The notes beneath the pieces are model-generated. The model was not told the origin of the DNA. It saw nothing but the letters and a program-made list of their open reading frames with translations, and did not search any database. From an uncultured Flavobacteriaceae bacterium (GTDB lineage: Bacteria; Bacteroidota; Bacteroidia; Flavobacteriales; Flavobacteriaceae), in contig CALJFB010000055.1 in assembly GCA_938073895.1 (NCBI GenBank), positions 1 to 54,530 on the forward strand: DNA of 54,530 nt. The letters run 5' to 3'. The position numbers and the translations under genes were made by a program. Positions 8,286-17,095 of the stretch are shown one piece after another (position 1 is the first letter of the stretch; the number at the start of each line of letters is the position of its first letter).

Positions 8286-9545
8286 TTATTCTCCCATTGC
8301 CGCCATTATAGAAGCAGACATTCTTTTATATGTTCCGTTTTCTAAACGCTCTCTAATTGCTTCAAAAGCATTTAAAGTTAATTCTACATCTTCTAAAGTA
8401 TGTGTTGCTGTAGGAATTAAACGTAATAAAATTAATCCTTTTGGTATTACAGGATAAACAACAATAGAACAGAATATTCCATGATTTTCTCGTAAATCTT
8501 TTACTAGAGCCATTGCTTCTGGAATGCTACCATTTAAGTAGACTGGTGTTACACAACTCTGAGTTGTTCCAATGTCAAATCCTCTAGATTTTAATCCAGA
8601 TTGAAGCGCATTAGTGTTTTCCCATAACTTGTTTTTTAGCTCTGGCATTGAACGTAACATATCTAAACGTTTTAATGCTCCAACAACTAATTGCATTTGT
8701 AAAGATTTAGCAAACATTTGAGAACGTAAATTGTACTTTAAATAATCTACAATTTCTTTATCTCCTGCAATAAATGCACCTGTACTTGCTAAAGATTTTG
8801 CAAATGTTGCAAAATAAACATCAATATCATCTTGTACACCTTGCTCTTCTCCAGCTCCAGCACCTGTTTTACCTAAAGTTCCAAAACCGTGAGCATCATC
8901 TACTAAAAATCTAAAATTATATTTTTGTTTTAAAGCAACAATTTCTTTTAATCGTCCTTGTTCTCCACGCATTCCAAAAACACCTTCAGAAATAACAAGT
9001 ATTCCTCCTCCAGTAGTTTCTGCCATTTTTGTAGCACGTTGTAAGTTTTTTTCTAAACTTTCAATGTCGTTATGCATATATGTAAAACGCTTTCCTGGAT
9101 GTAAACGAACACCATCAATAATACATGCGTGCGTATCTACATCGTAAACAATTACATCGTCTTTACCTACCAAAGCGTCAATAGTTGACATAATTCCTTG
9201 GTAACCAAAATTCAGTAAATAAGCAGATTCTTTACTTACAAATTCTGCTAATTCATTTTGTAATTGCTCGTGTAATTCTGTATGACCAGACATCATTCTT
9301 GCGCCCATTGGGTAAGCAGAACCATATTGTGCAGCAGCTTCAGCATCAACCTTTCTTACTTCTGGATGATTTGCTAAACCTAAATAATCGTTTATACTCC
9401 AAGTAATAACATCTTTTCCTTGAAACTTCATTCTATTAGATATTTCCCCTTCTAACTTAGGAAACACAAAATAGCCTTCTGCATGTGCAGCCCATTTTCC
9501 TAAAGGACCTTTATCTTTGTATATTTTATCAAATAAATCTCTCAT
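8286..9545 (-). CDS. Alpha-oxoamine synthase family acyltransferase; probable cysteate acyltransferase (capnine synthase) or serine palmitoyltransferase
   Basis: 419 residues of the PLP fold-type I alpha-oxoamine synthase family (KBL, BioF, SPT). Seen: the substrate-loop region WSINDYLGLANHPEV (49-63), DDAHGFGTLG (216-225) with the PLP-contacting Asp and His, and the Schiff-base lysine K250 in TFAKSLAS. Family members condense an amino acid with an acyl thioester with loss of CO2. In flavobacteria, homologues of this length make capnine from cysteate and a branched acyl donor, the first committed step of sulfonolipids needed for gliding in Flavobacterium. The next gene upstream on this strand is a cysteine-synthase-like enzyme, which fits cysteate supply. 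It has its own promoter (-7 box at 9597-9604) after a terminator. Serine palmitoyltransferase or 2-amino-3-ketobutyrate CoA ligase activity cannot be excluded from sequence alone. Confidence 0.8.
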   Translation of the reverse strand: MRDLFDKIYKDKGPLGKWAAHAEGYFVFPKLEGEISNRMKFQGKDVITWSINDYLGLANHPEVRKVDAEAAAQYGSAYPMGARMMSGHTELHEQLQNELAEFVSKESAYLLNFGYQGIMSTIDALVGKDDVIVYDVDTHACIIDGVRLHPGKRFTYMHNDIESLEKNLQRATKMAETTGGGILVISEGVFGMRGEQGRLKEIVALKQKYNFRFLVDDAHGFGTLGKTGAGAGEEQGVQDDIDVYFATFAKSLASTGAFIAGDKEIVDYLKYNLRSQMFAKSLQMQLVVGALKRLDMLRSMPELKNKLWENTNALQSGLKSRGFDIGTTQSCVTPVYLNGSIPEAMALVKDLRENHGIFCSIVVYPVIPKGLILLRLIPTATHTLEDVELTLNAFEAIRERLENGTYKRMSASIMAAMGE

Positions 9546-9596
9546 AAATATAAATTAATAGTGAAACATTAATGGTTTCGGATAATTATAACTTTG

Positions 9597-9604
9597 CAAA
9601 ATTA
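9597..9604 (-). promoter_or_regulatory. -7 promoter box of the acyltransferase gene
   Basis: TAATTTTG on the minus strand matches TAnnTTTG. It lies about 50 bases upstream of the ATG at 9545 and just after the terminator of the preceding gene, so the gene is transcribed separately. Confidence 0.5.
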
Positions 9605-9652
9605 ATGAATTATATCTTTAAGGCATAATATTTTGCCATTGGTTATTAACAA

Positions 9653-9701
9653 AAAAGTTAACCTAAAATTGAATTTCAGGTTAACTTTTAAGATTTTTTT
9701 T
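9653..9701. terminator. Terminator after the cysteine-synthase-like gene
   Basis: A 12-bp stem (9653-9664 with 9678-9689, AGTTAACCT core) has a further AT pairing inside the loop. It is followed by a T-run on the minus strand (9651-9658 read in reverse) and also has a T-run on the plus side (9694-9701). It separates the two capnine-type genes transcriptionally. Confidence 0.8.
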
Positions 9702-9710
9702 AATAAATTG

Positions 9711-10751
9711 TTATTTTACGTACTGAATGCTTGTTGAAGCTACTTCATTTTGAGTATCAAAAAAGCCTTGATCATTCATCCATTTATCGCTATAAATTTT
9801 ACTCATATATCGTGATCCATGATCTGGAAATATAACTACAATATTATCTGTTGGCGTAAAATAATCCATTTCGTTTAATTGTTTTAAAGCCTGTAACGCT
9901 GCACCAGAAGTATATCCACAGAATAAACCTTCTGTTTTTGCTAATTCTCTTGCTGTATGCGCACTTTCCTCGTCTGATACTTTTACAAACTCATCTATGG
10001 CATCAAAATCTGTTGCACCTGGAATTAAATTTTTACCTAAACCTTCAATTCTGTAAGGATAAATCTCTTTTTCGTCTAATTCTCTAGTTTCATGGTATTT
10101 TTTAATTACGGAACCATAAGCATCTACTCCAATAACTTTAATGTCTGGATTTTGCTCTTTTAAATATTGTGCTGTTCCCGAAATAGTTCCACCAGTTCCA
10201 CTACATGCTACTAAATGTGTTATTTTTCCTTCGGTTTGTTTCCAAATTTCTGGACCTGTAGAATGGTAATGTGCGGCTATGTTTAACTTATTAAAATATT
10301 GATTAATAAGAACAGAACCTTTAATTTCTCTATGTAATCTTTTTGCTACTTCGTAATAAGATCTTGGATCGTCTGCTTTTACATTTGCTGGACACACATA
10401 TACTTTTGCGCCCATATTTTTTAACATATCTATCTTATCTGGAGAAGATTTAGAACTTACTGCTAAGATGCATTTATAACCTTTTATAGCACTAACCATA
10501 GCAATACTAAAACCTGTATTACCAGATGTAGTTTCTATAATAGTATCTCCTGGTTTTAAAATACCTTCACGCTCAGCTTGTTCAATAATATGTAAAGCAA
10601 TACGATCTTTTGATGAATGTCCTGGGTTAAAAGCCTCAACCTTTGCTAAGTAATTACCTTTAAAACCTTTGGTTACTTTTTGTAGTCTAATTAATGGTGT
10701 ATGTCCTACTAAATCCAATACACTATCAAAAACTTGTTTTTTGTTATCCAT
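9711..10751 (-). CDS. PLP-dependent cysteine synthase/CBS-family enzyme; candidate cysteate synthase
   Basis: 346 residues, fold-type II PLP enzyme. Visible: the PLP lysine K48 in NPGHSSKDR, the substrate loop TSGNTG (75-80) and the phosphate-binding GTGGT (185-189). The middle part ([19 protein letters not shown], later [13 protein letters not shown]) resembles cystathionine beta-synthase more than CysK, but there is no heme or CBS domain. Family chemistry is beta-replacement on serine derivatives. In capnine producers, an enzyme of this type makes L-cysteate from O-phosphoserine and sulfite, and its gene lies near the capnine synthase gene, as here. The alternatives are cysteine or cystathionine synthesis. 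A -7 box at 10796-10803 gives a leader of about 38 bases, and a terminator follows. Confidence 0.8.
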   Translation of the reverse strand: MDNKKQVFDSVLDLVGHTPLIRLQKVTKGFKGNYLAKVEAFNPGHSSKDRIALHIIEQAEREGILKPGDTIIETTSGNTGFSIAMVSAIKGYKCILAVSSKSSPDKIDMLKNMGAKVYVCPANVKADDPRSYYEVAKRLHREIKGSVLINQYFNKLNIAAHYHSTGPEIWKQTEGKITHLVACSGTGGTISGTAQYLKEQNPDIKVIGVDAYGSVIKKYHETRELDEKEIYPYRIEGLGKNLIPGATDFDAIDEFVKVSDEESAHTARELAKTEGLFCGYTSGAALQALKQLNEMDYFTPTDNIVVIFPDHGSRYMSKIYSDKWMNDQGFFDTQNEVASTSIQYVK

Positions 10752-10795
10752 ATAAAATGTTTTAACTATAACGACATAGTTTTTTTCAAACCTTG

Positions 10796-10803
10796 CAAAA
10801 ATA
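10796..10803 (-). promoter_or_regulatory. -7 promoter box of the cysteine-synthase-like gene
   Basis: TATTTTTG on the minus strand is an exact TAnnTTTG, 45 bases upstream of the ATG. No good TTG stands at the usual -33 distance. Confidence 0.5.
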
Positions 10804-10818
10804 CAAAAAATCGAGTAA

Positions 10819-12885
10819 TTATTCGCTAATATTTTCCAAATCTAATAGAAACGCATATTCTAAAGCAACTTCTTTTAAGGCTTCAAAACGTCCAGAAGCA
10901 CCGCCATGACCTGCAGTCATATCTGTTTGCATTAGTAAAATATTGTTGTCTGTTTTTATATCTCTAAGTTTAGCTATCCACTTTGCTGGCTCCCAATATT
11001 GAACTTGAGAATCGTGTAATCCTGTTGTTATTAATGTGTTTGGATAATCTTGTGCCACAACATTATCGTATGGACTGTAAGATTTCATGTAATCATAATA
11101 GACTTTTTCGTTAGGATTTCCCCATTCGTCATATTCTCCTGTGGTAAGCGGAATTGTGTCGTCTAACATAGTTGTTACAACGTCTACAAAAGGTACTGCT
11201 GCAATTACGCCATTATATAATTCTGGATTTAAATTCATAATTGTCCCCATTAATAAGCCGCCAGCAGATCCGCCCATAGCATATAAATGTTTTTCGGACG
11301 TATATTCTTCTTCAATTAAAAATTTAGAACAGTCTATAAAATCTGTAAACGTATTCATTTTTTGAAGCATTTTTCCATCTTCGTACCATTCTCTACCTAA
11401 ATATTCGCCTCCACGAATATGACAAATTACGTGAATAAATCCACGATCTAATAAACTTAATCTAACAGATGAAAATGATGGATCTATAGTGGAACCATAA
11501 CTTCCATATGCATATTGTAACACCGGATTTTTACCGTTTAACTCTACTCCTTTTTTATAAACAATAGACATTGGCACTTTCTCGCCATCTCTGGCTGTTG
11601 CCCAAATTCGTTTAGAATCGTATAAATTCTTATCAAAATTGCCTAAAACGTCTTGCTCTTTAAGAATGGTTTTTGACTTTGTTTTAAAATTATAATCTAT
11701 TACAGAACTTGGATTTGTTAAAGAGTTAAATCCGTAACGCAACACATTACTTTCAAAATCTGGATTATTTCCAACGTAAGCTGTGTAGGTTTCACCATCG
11801 AATGGTAAATAATAATCTTCGCTTCCATTCCAAGCTATAATTCTAATATTATTTAAACCGTTTTCGCGCTCGTTAACCACTAAATAGTCCGAGAATATTT
11901 CGATATCTTCTAATAAAACATTTGCTCTATATGGTAAAACATCTTCCCAATATTCTTTTTTGGTTTGAGTTTCTAATGTTTTTTGAAGTTTAAAATTAGT
12001 CGCTTCATCGCCATTATTTACCACATAAAAATGGTCTTTGTAATGTGCTATAGAATATTCTAAATCGCGAACACGTTCTTGAAACACAACAAATTCGCCA
12101 TCTGGATTATTAGCATCTAAAATTCTGTATTCGCTTGTCGTGGTACTACTCGACCCTATAATTAAATACTTTCTTGATTTACTTTTATAAATAAACGTGT
12201 TAAAAGTTTCGTCTGCTTCAAAATACACTAAAGTATCGTCTTTTGCTTCTGTAAATAACTTGTGCTTAAAAACTTTGTCCGATCGTAATGTAACTTCATC
12301 CTTCTTTGTGTAAAATAAAGTATTACTGTCGTTAGCCCAAGTACAACTTCCTGTGGTATTTTCTATTTTATCGCTAAAAACTTCGTTCGTTTTTATATCT
12401 TTAATTTGAATTGTATATTGTCTTCTACTAATTTTATCTGTAGTAAAAGCAATTTTAGTATTATCTGGACTTATGGCAAAACTTCCTAATTTAAAATAGG
12501 TGCAACCTTTAGCCATTTCGTTACAGTTAAACAGAATTTCTTCGTCGGCTTCTAAAGTCTCCTTTTTACGTGTATAAATAGGATAATCCTGACCTTTCTC
12601 GAAACGTGTAATATACCAATAACCTCTAAATTTGTAGGGTACAGACTCATCGGCTTCCTTTATTCTGGCTTTCATTTCCTCGAATAAAGATTTCTGAAAA
12701 TCCTCTGTATGTGCCATTACCGTTTTGGCATACGCGTTTTCCTGATTTAAATATGCTATAACTTCGCCATTTTCTCTTTCGTTTAACCAATAGTAATTAT
12801 CTATTCTAACATCGCCATGAATTTCTAAAGATTTGGCTTGTTTTTTTGCTATTGGCGCTACTAAATCTGCTATAAGTTTTGTCAT
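10819..12885 (-). CDS. ptrB: S9 family peptidase, oligopeptidase B
   Basis: 688 residues, close to the 686 of E. coli PtrB. An N-terminal seven-blade propeller (about 70-400) precedes the alpha/beta-hydrolase domain. The catalytic triad is visible: S540 in GGSAGGLL, D625 in LHDSQVQ and H660 in [25 protein letters not shown] near 470-487 is typical of oligopeptidase B. The enzyme cleaves short peptides after basic residues. No signal peptide is present, so it is probably cytoplasmic, as in most relatives. It stands alone, upstream of the cysteine-synthase-like gene, with a 67-base gap that contains that gene's promoter. Confidence 0.92.
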   Translation of the reverse strand: MTKLIADLVAPIAKKQAKSLEIHGDVRIDNYYWLNERENGEVIAYLNQENAYAKTVMAHTEDFQKSLFEEMKARIKEADESVPYKFRGYWYITRFEKGQDYPIYTRKKETLEADEEILFNCNEMAKGCTYFKLGSFAISPDNTKIAFTTDKISRRQYTIQIKDIKTNEVFSDKIENTTGSCTWANDSNTLFYTKKDEVTLRSDKVFKHKLFTEAKDDTLVYFEADETFNTFIYKSKSRKYLIIGSSSTTTSEYRILDANNPDGEFVVFQERVRDLEYSIAHYKDHFYVVNNGDEATNFKLQKTLETQTKKEYWEDVLPYRANVLLEDIEIFSDYLVVNERENGLNNIRIIAWNGSEDYYLPFDGETYTAYVGNNPDFESNVLRYGFNSLTNPSSVIDYNFKTKSKTILKEQDVLGNFDKNLYDSKRIWATARDGEKVPMSIVYKKGVELNGKNPVLQYAYGSYGSTIDPSFSSVRLSLLDRGFIHVICHIRGGEYLGREWYEDGKMLQKMNTFTDFIDCSKFLIEEEYTSEKHLYAMGGSAGGLLMGTIMNLNPELYNGVIAAVPFVDVVTTMLDDTIPLTTGEYDEWGNPNEKVYYDYMKSYSPYDNVVAQDYPNTLITTGLHDSQVQYWEPAKWIAKLRDIKTDNNILLMQTDMTAGHGGASGRFEALKEVALEYAFLLDLENISE

Positions 12886-12956
12886 TTGATTATATCGTGT
12901 AAAAATGTAAAAATAGTTTTTATTACATTAATTTTAAACACTTCTATGCTATTCTT

Positions 12957-12986
12957 TTTGTTTTAAAAAGTTGATTAATATCTTTG
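12957..12986 (+). promoter_or_regulatory. Promoter of ybaB
   Basis: A -33 TTTG (12957-12960) is followed after 18 bases by a -7 TATCTTTG (12979-12986). Both match the Bacteroidota consensus, and the spacing is near optimal. The transcript should start near 12993, giving a leader of about 22 bases. Confidence 0.75.
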
Positions 12987-13014
12987 CTTCATAAATACTT
13001 AAAATTATACAATT

Positions 13015-13326
13015 ATGTTTGGAGATATGATGGGAATGATGAGCAAATTAAAAGAAGCTCAGGCTAAAGTTGAAGAAACTAAAAAACGTTTAGATACTGT
13101 TTTAGTGGACGAAAAAAGTAACGATGGCTTACTTAAAGTAACTTTAACTGCTAATAGAACTATCAAATCTATTGATGTTAGCGATGAGTTGTTACAAGAC
13201 AAAGAACAATTAGAAGATTATCTAATTATGACACTTAACAAAGCTATTACTAAAGCAACAAATATTAGCGAAGCTGAATTAGCTGCTGCTGCTAAAGATG
13301 GAATGCCAAATATTCCTGGAATGTAA
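13015..13326 (+). CDS. ybaB: YbaB/EbfC family nucleoid-associated protein
   Basis: 103 residues. The Met/Gly-rich start [26 protein letters not shown] leads into the long N-terminal helix. The beta-sheet core follows ([23 protein letters not shown], residues 38-60), then the C-terminal helix and a Gly/Pro-rich end. This is the usual YbaB layout and length. The protein forms dimers that bind DNA without strict sequence preference. In many bacteria ybaB sits between dnaX and recR; here it stands alone with its own promoter and terminator. Confidence 0.93.
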   Translation: MFGDMMGMMSKLKEAQAKVEETKKRLDTVLVDEKSNDGLLKVTLTANRTIKSIDVSDELLQDKEQLEDYLIMTLNKAITKATNISEAELAAAAKDGMPNIPGM

Positions 13327-13373
13327 TTATTTAATGTTGCTTTTTAAAAGACAAGAACCTAAAATTAATAAAC

Positions 13374-13414
13374 ATAGACTACTTATTCTGTTGAATTTGT
13401 AGTCTATTTTTTTT
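13374..13414 (+). terminator. Terminator of ybaB
   Basis: A perfect 9-bp stem (13374-13382 with 13399-13407, ATAGACTAC) is followed by a run of eight T's. It overlaps the last codons of the minus-strand small pseudogene. Confidence 0.8.
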
Positions 13415-13606
13415 AACAATCCACTTAACTAGTAAAAACACAACAACTAAGGTTACTATAAAAACTATTGCATTCAATTCAACAGTATCCTGCAAAAAAT
13501 CTGTATGCTATTTCTTAAACTTCCAAGTTCTTGAAAACAACCAACGCTATGCTGCTCCTGGATACCTAAAAATTAAAAGAATTATGGTTTTAATAAAGTC
13601 TAACAA
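13379..13606 (-). pseudogene. Degraded small membrane-protein gene with two in-frame TAG codons
   Basis: One minus-strand frame of 76 codons reads as a coherent protein but is broken by TAG at 13547-13549 and 13508-13510; it ends at a third TAG (13379-13381). The pieces read MLDFIKTIILLIFRYPGAA, RWLFSRTWKFKK, then HTDFLQDTVELNAIVFIVTL and a basic end KKNRLQIQQNK. The two hydrophobic segments (about 3-14 and 50-65), the RYPGA motif and the positive flanks look like a small two-helix inner-membrane protein. No ATG remains; TTG at 13604-13606 would be the start. It lies 5 bases downstream of the threonine aldolase stop, so it was probably the second gene of that transcript. Function unknown; I read it as a recent pseudogene. 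Confidence 0.55.
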
Positions 13607-13611
13607 AACAA

Positions 13612-14631
13612 TTACAATCCAACCAAAACTTGACAAAACTTACTATGCATAGCATCTGTATAATCATGATGCGTTACAATGCGAAGTTTTCCTTGTCCCA
13701 TATTACTTAAACGAATATGTTGTTGGTTCATTTTCTCTGTAAAAGTGGTTTCAGAATACGTGGTATTCAATTCAAAAATTACAATATTAGTTTCTACAGG
13801 TTCTACTTTTTTTATATAATTCTGTTTTGCTAATAAATTACCTAACTGCTTAGCTTTTATATGATCTTCTGCAAGTCTTTCAAACTGGTTATCTAAAGCA
13901 TAAATTCCTGCTGCTGCTAGAAACCCAACTTGACGCATTCCTCCACCAAAAATCTTACGGATTCTAATAGCTTTTTCCATAAACTTAGTATCGCCAACCA
14001 AAACAGAACCAACCGGACAACCTAAACCTTTGCTTAAACAAACCGATATAGTATCAAATTGTTTTCCGTAATCTAAAGCAGATTCATTTTTAGCTACAAG
14101 CGCATTCCACAATCTGGCGCCATCTAAATGTAAACCTAGGTTATTATCGTTACAAACCTTTCTAATTTTCTTAATCTCGTTAAAATCCCAACAAGCGCCG
14201 CCACCTTTATTAGTTGTGTTTTCTAAAGCAACTAAAGTGGTTAATGGACTATGATAAAAATCGGGAGGATTAATAGCTTCAACCACTTGCTCTGCTGTAA
14301 ACATTCCGCGATTTCCATCTAATAATTTACAAGATACACCACTATTAAAAGAAGCTCCGCCACCTTCATAATTATAAATATGTGCGTATTTATCGCAAAT
14401 AACCTGATCTCCAGGCTGCGTATGTAATTTTATTGCCGCTTGGTTTGCCATAGTTCCTGTAGGAAAAAATAAGGCTTGTTCTTTACCAAATAGTTTGGCC
14501 ACTTTAGCTTCAAGCGCGTTTACAGATGGATCTTCTTTGTAAACATCGTCGCCAACATTTGCAGACATCATAGCGTCTAACATACCTTTTGTTGGTTTTG
14601 TAACCGTATCGCTTCTTAAGTCTATTGTCAT
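13612..14631 (-). CDS. ltaE: Low-specificity L-threonine aldolase
   Basis: 339 residues, fold-type I PLP enzyme. It begins with the family hallmark [12 protein letters not shown] and has [14 protein letters not shown] (53-66), H84 stacking on [14 protein letters not shown] (167-177, with the PLP-binding Asp and Arg) and the Schiff-base lysine K201 in CLSKGLG. It cleaves L-threonine or L-allo-threonine to glycine and acetaldehyde in the cytosol. It is divergent from prfB, with a 90-base gap. A broken small membrane-protein gene follows 5 bases downstream. Confidence 0.93.
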   Translation of the reverse strand: MTIDLRSDTVTKPTKGMLDAMMSANVGDDVYKEDPSVNALEAKVAKLFGKEQALFFPTGTMANQAAIKLHTQPGDQVICDKYAHIYNYEGGGASFNSGVSCKLLDGNRGMFTAEQVVEAINPPDFYHSPLTTLVALENTTNKGGGACWDFNEIKKIRKVCNDNNLGLHLDGARLWNALVAKNESALDYGKQFDTISVCLSKGLGCPVGSVLVGDTKFMEKAIRIRKIFGGGMRQVGFLAAAGIYALDNQFERLAEDHIKAKQLGNLLAKQNYIKKVEPVETNIVIFELNTTYSETTFTEKMNQQHIRLSNMGQGKLRIVTHHDYTDAMHSKFCQVLVGL

Positions 14632-14698
14632 AATTTAAAAATATTCCTATAAAAGTATAAAAATAAGGCGATTTGTTTTTAGTTAAAGCGTTAAATTC

Positions 14699-14706
14699 TA
14701 TTTTTG
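14699..14706 (+). promoter_or_regulatory. -7 promoter box of prfB
   Basis: TATTTTTG is an exact TAnnTTTG. It predicts a transcript start near 14713 and a leader of about 9 bases before the ATG at 14722. A TTTG at 14672-14675 lies 23 bases upstream. Confidence 0.6.
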
Positions 14707-14721
14707 TTTAAAATTCAACAA

Positions 14722-15832
14722 ATGATTACTTCCGATCAAGTAAAAAACCTTAATACACGTCTAGGTAAGCTAAGACACTATCTTTGACTTAGATAATAAG
14801 AAAATTCTAATAAAAAACGAAGAAGAACAAACATTTGACCCTAATTTCTGGAACGATTCTAAAGCTGCAGAAGTCGTTATGAAATCGTTAAGAGAAAAAA
14901 AACAATGGATTAAAGATTACGAAATTTCTGAAGCTTTTGTAGAGGATTTAGAAGTGATTTATGAGTTTTTTAAAGAAAATGAAGCTACCGCAGAAGACGT
15001 TACCAATAGATTTGACTTAGCAACAGAAAGCATAGAAAACCTTGAATTTAAAAATATGCTATCTGAAGATGGCGATAAATTAAGCGCTGTACTACAAATT
15101 ACAGCAGGTGCTGGAGGAACAGAAAGTTGCGATTGGGCAGAAATGCTAATGCGTATGTACTTAATGTATGCCGAAAAAAATGGCTTTAAAGTTAAAGAAC
15201 TTAACTTTCAAGGTGGCGATGTTGCTGGAATTAAAACAGTTACCTTAGAAATTGAAGGCGATTTTGCTTTTGGTTGGCTTAAGGGCGAAAATGGCGTGCA
15301 TAGATTAGTACGTATTTCGCCATTTGATAGTAATGCAAAGCGACATACAAGTTTTGCATCGGTTTATGTGTATCCTTTAGTAGACGATACCATTGAAATT
15401 GATATAAATCCAGCCGATATTGAGATTACAACTGCAAGATCAAGCGGTGCTGGTGGACAAAATGTAAATAAAGTTGAAACCAAAGTTCAGCTAAAACATA
15501 AACCTTCTGGTATTCAAATTCAATGTTCGGAAACACGTTCTCAACAAGATAATAGAACAAGAGCAATGCAAATGTTAAAATCTCAGTTGTTCGAAATTGA
15601 GCTACAAAAACAATTGGCTTTACGTCAAGATATTGAAGCCGATAAAATGAAAATAGAATGGGGAAGCCAAATTAGAAACTATGTTTTGCATCCTTATAAA
15701 TTAATAAAAGATGTCCGTACAGCACACGAAACTGGTAATGTAGAAGCTGTTTTAGATGGCAATATTCAACCATTTTTAAAAGCTTATTTAATGATGATGG
15801 GACAGCAAACTGAAGACACTGAAAATTTATAA
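14722..15832 (+). CDS. prfB: Peptide chain release factor 2, with programmed +1 frameshift
   Basis: The gene is in two frames. Frame one runs from the ATG at 14722 through 21 codons to CTT, followed by an in-frame TGA (14785-14787). Reading resumes one base on, at GAC (14786), and continues to the stop at 15830-15832, giving 369 residues. CTT-TGA-C is the classic RF2 slip site: when RF2 is scarce, termination at UGA is slow and the ribosome shifts +1, so the protein controls its own level. RF2 identity is shown by the tripeptide anticodon SPF (199-201) and GGQ (244-246), very near the E. coli positions. No Shine-Dalgarno-like stimulator stands before the slip site (it reads AGACACTAT), unlike the E. 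coli AGGGGG. The -7 box at 14699 gives a very short leader. Confidence 0.95.
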
Positions 15833-15847
15833 GCCTACAGTGTTTTT
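15813..15847 (+). terminator. Probable terminator of prfB, overlapping its stop codon
   Basis: A stem of about 9 bp (15813-15821 with 15838-15846, one G-T pair) has a 16-base loop and T's after it. The loop contains the prfB stop, which is unusual but workable. Confidence 0.5.
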
Positions 15848-15924
15848 ATTTAGCAAGTGATTAAATTTTTGTTTTAATATTACATGCGCAACCTAAACTT
15901 ATCTTAATTGAGTATATAAAATCT

Positions 15925-15960
15925 ACATTACAATGTCTAAATATAAGTTGTAGTGTTTTT
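15925..15960 (+). terminator. Second terminator-like hairpin in the prfB-usp gap
   Basis: The arm at 15925-15933 pairs with 15948-15956 (9 bp, one G-T), with a 14-base loop followed by TTTT. It is either a backup terminator for prfB or the end of an unseen short transcript. The rest of the 297-base gap (15833-16129) holds only the operator-like dyad at 16057 and the -7-like box at 16092. Confidence 0.4.
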
Positions 15961-16056
15961 AATATAAAGTAATAATAGAAAAGTATAATTTAAAAACCAC
16001 TCGAAATAACCTGATTTTTTTAAGCAACAAATAATAGAGCAACATTTTATTAGTGA

Positions 16057-16072
16057 TATGATATTTGTCATA
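16057..16072. promoter_or_regulatory. Crp/Fnr-like inverted repeat upstream of the stress gene
   Basis: TATGA-N6-TCATA is a perfect dyad with the 5-6-5 geometry of Crp-family sites (TGTGA-N6-TCACA in E. coli). A near-match -7 box, TATATTTT, lies at 16092-16099. If transcription starts near 16105-16106, the dyad is centred near -41, the class II activator position. Confidence 0.4.
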
Positions 16073-16129
16073 CTTTAAAATGATATAAACTTATATTTTT
16101 ATATAAAATTTATAACTAAAAAATAAGTA

Positions 16130-16975
16130 ATGAAACATATATTATTACCTACAGATTTTTCAGAGAATGCTTGGAATGCTATTTCTTATGCTATACAATT
16201 ATTTAAAAATGATACTTGCACTTTTCATATTTTAAATACCTATGAACAAATAATTTATAGATCAGAATATGTAACAGGAACATCTCCGCAGCAAATTGTT
16301 ATGGATAAGTTACAAAAAGAATCTTTAGGGCGATTAGAAGAAATTAATCATAAAATTCAAACCACTTTTGGTCAAAATATAAAACACACATTTAAAACTT
16401 ACTCTAAAGTAGATAAGCTATTACCTTGCATCAAACTTTTTGTTTTAAAAAATAATATTAATCTTGTTATTATGGGAACAAAAGGTTCTACTGGTGCAAC
16501 AGAAGTTTTATTTGGTTCTAATACAGTTCACGTTTTTAAAGAAGTTAAATGTCCTGTTATTGCAATACCATCAGGATATACTTATGCTAAGCCTAAAAAT
16601 ATCTTAATACCAAACGATTTAGAAGTAGATTTTAATTCTTTACAAATGAAAAGTCTTCAAGATATTTTAAAAAATAACAATGCCATTTTAAACACTTTAT
16701 TTGTTTCTAACAAAATGGACTTAACACAAGAACAAACTTGGTCTAAATCGCTATTAGAATCACTTTTTAAAGCTTCAAATTTTAGATTTCAAATAGTTAA
16801 TTACAACTCTATAAATGAAGCTATTAAAGAATTTCAAAATAAAACAGACATTGAAATGTTAGCCATGGTAAATAATAAACACAACTTTTTAGAAAATCTA
16901 TTTTTTAAAAATAAAATAGACCAAATTGGTTCACATTTAAAAGTCCCTTTTATGGTAATTCCTGCGTCACGCTAG
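16130..16975 (+). CDS. Universal stress protein, UspA family, tandem domain
   Basis: 281 residues with two Usp domains. The first (1-147) begins MKHILLPTDFSENAWNAI and contains the ATP-binding pattern G-x2-G-x9-G-S (G116, G119, G129-S130 in MGTKGSTGATEVLFGSN). The second (about 156-281) starts KNILIPNDLEVDFNS but has lost the glycine motif (MVNNKHNFLENLFFKNK), so only the first half should bind ATP. Such proteins in Bacteroidota are induced by oxygen limitation, starvation or other stress. A Crp/Fnr-like dyad at 16057-16072 suggests control by that family. Confidence 0.9.
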   Translation: MKHILLPTDFSENAWNAISYAIQLFKNDTCTFHILNTYEQIIYRSEYVTGTSPQQIVMDKLQKESLGRLEEINHKIQTTFGQNIKHTFKTYSKVDKLLPCIKLFVLKNNINLVIMGTKGSTGATEVLFGSNTVHVFKEVKCPVIAIPSGYTYAKPKNILIPNDLEVDFNSLQMKSLQDILKNNNAILNTLFVSNKMDLTQEQTWSKSLLESLFKASNFRFQIVNYNSINEAIKEFQNKTDIEMLAMVNNKHNFLENLFFKNKIDQIGSHLKVPFMVIPASR

Positions 16976-17042
16976 TATTACGTATCATAAACTTAAAAAC
17001 CTTTGTTGAAGTATTGTTTAATGTTTAAAAAAACAATTTCAA

Positions 17043-17074
17043 AATTTTCGTTTTAGAAATCTAAAGCGAAAATT
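17043..17074. terminator. Long inverted repeat between convergent genes
   Basis: The arms at 17043-17057 and 17060-17074 are complementary over 15 bases, with a single G-T pair. The centre is tight, so the loop must open by a few pairs. It probably serves as a two-way terminator for the stress gene and the Mpo1-like gene. T-runs are weak. Confidence 0.5.
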
Positions 17075-17095
17075 AAATCATTTACTACTGAAACT

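Noticed and set aside
8122-8457. Plus-strand ORF of 111 codons after the GNAT gene
   Set aside because: It runs through the bidirectional terminator and then antisense to the acyltransferase gene, and its translation is low-complexity Ile/Asn/Lys with no family resemblance.
9711-10751. Plain O-acetylserine sulfhydrylase CysK
   Set aside because: The central region and the C-terminal part look more like CBS-type enzymes, and the neighbouring gene points to cysteate; CysK is not excluded but is less favoured.
13379-13606. Stop-codon recoding (pyrrolysine or amber suppression) for the interrupted small gene
   Set aside because: Only this frame is affected, no suppressor tRNA or recoding signal is visible in the window, and no ATG remains, so decay is the simpler explanation.
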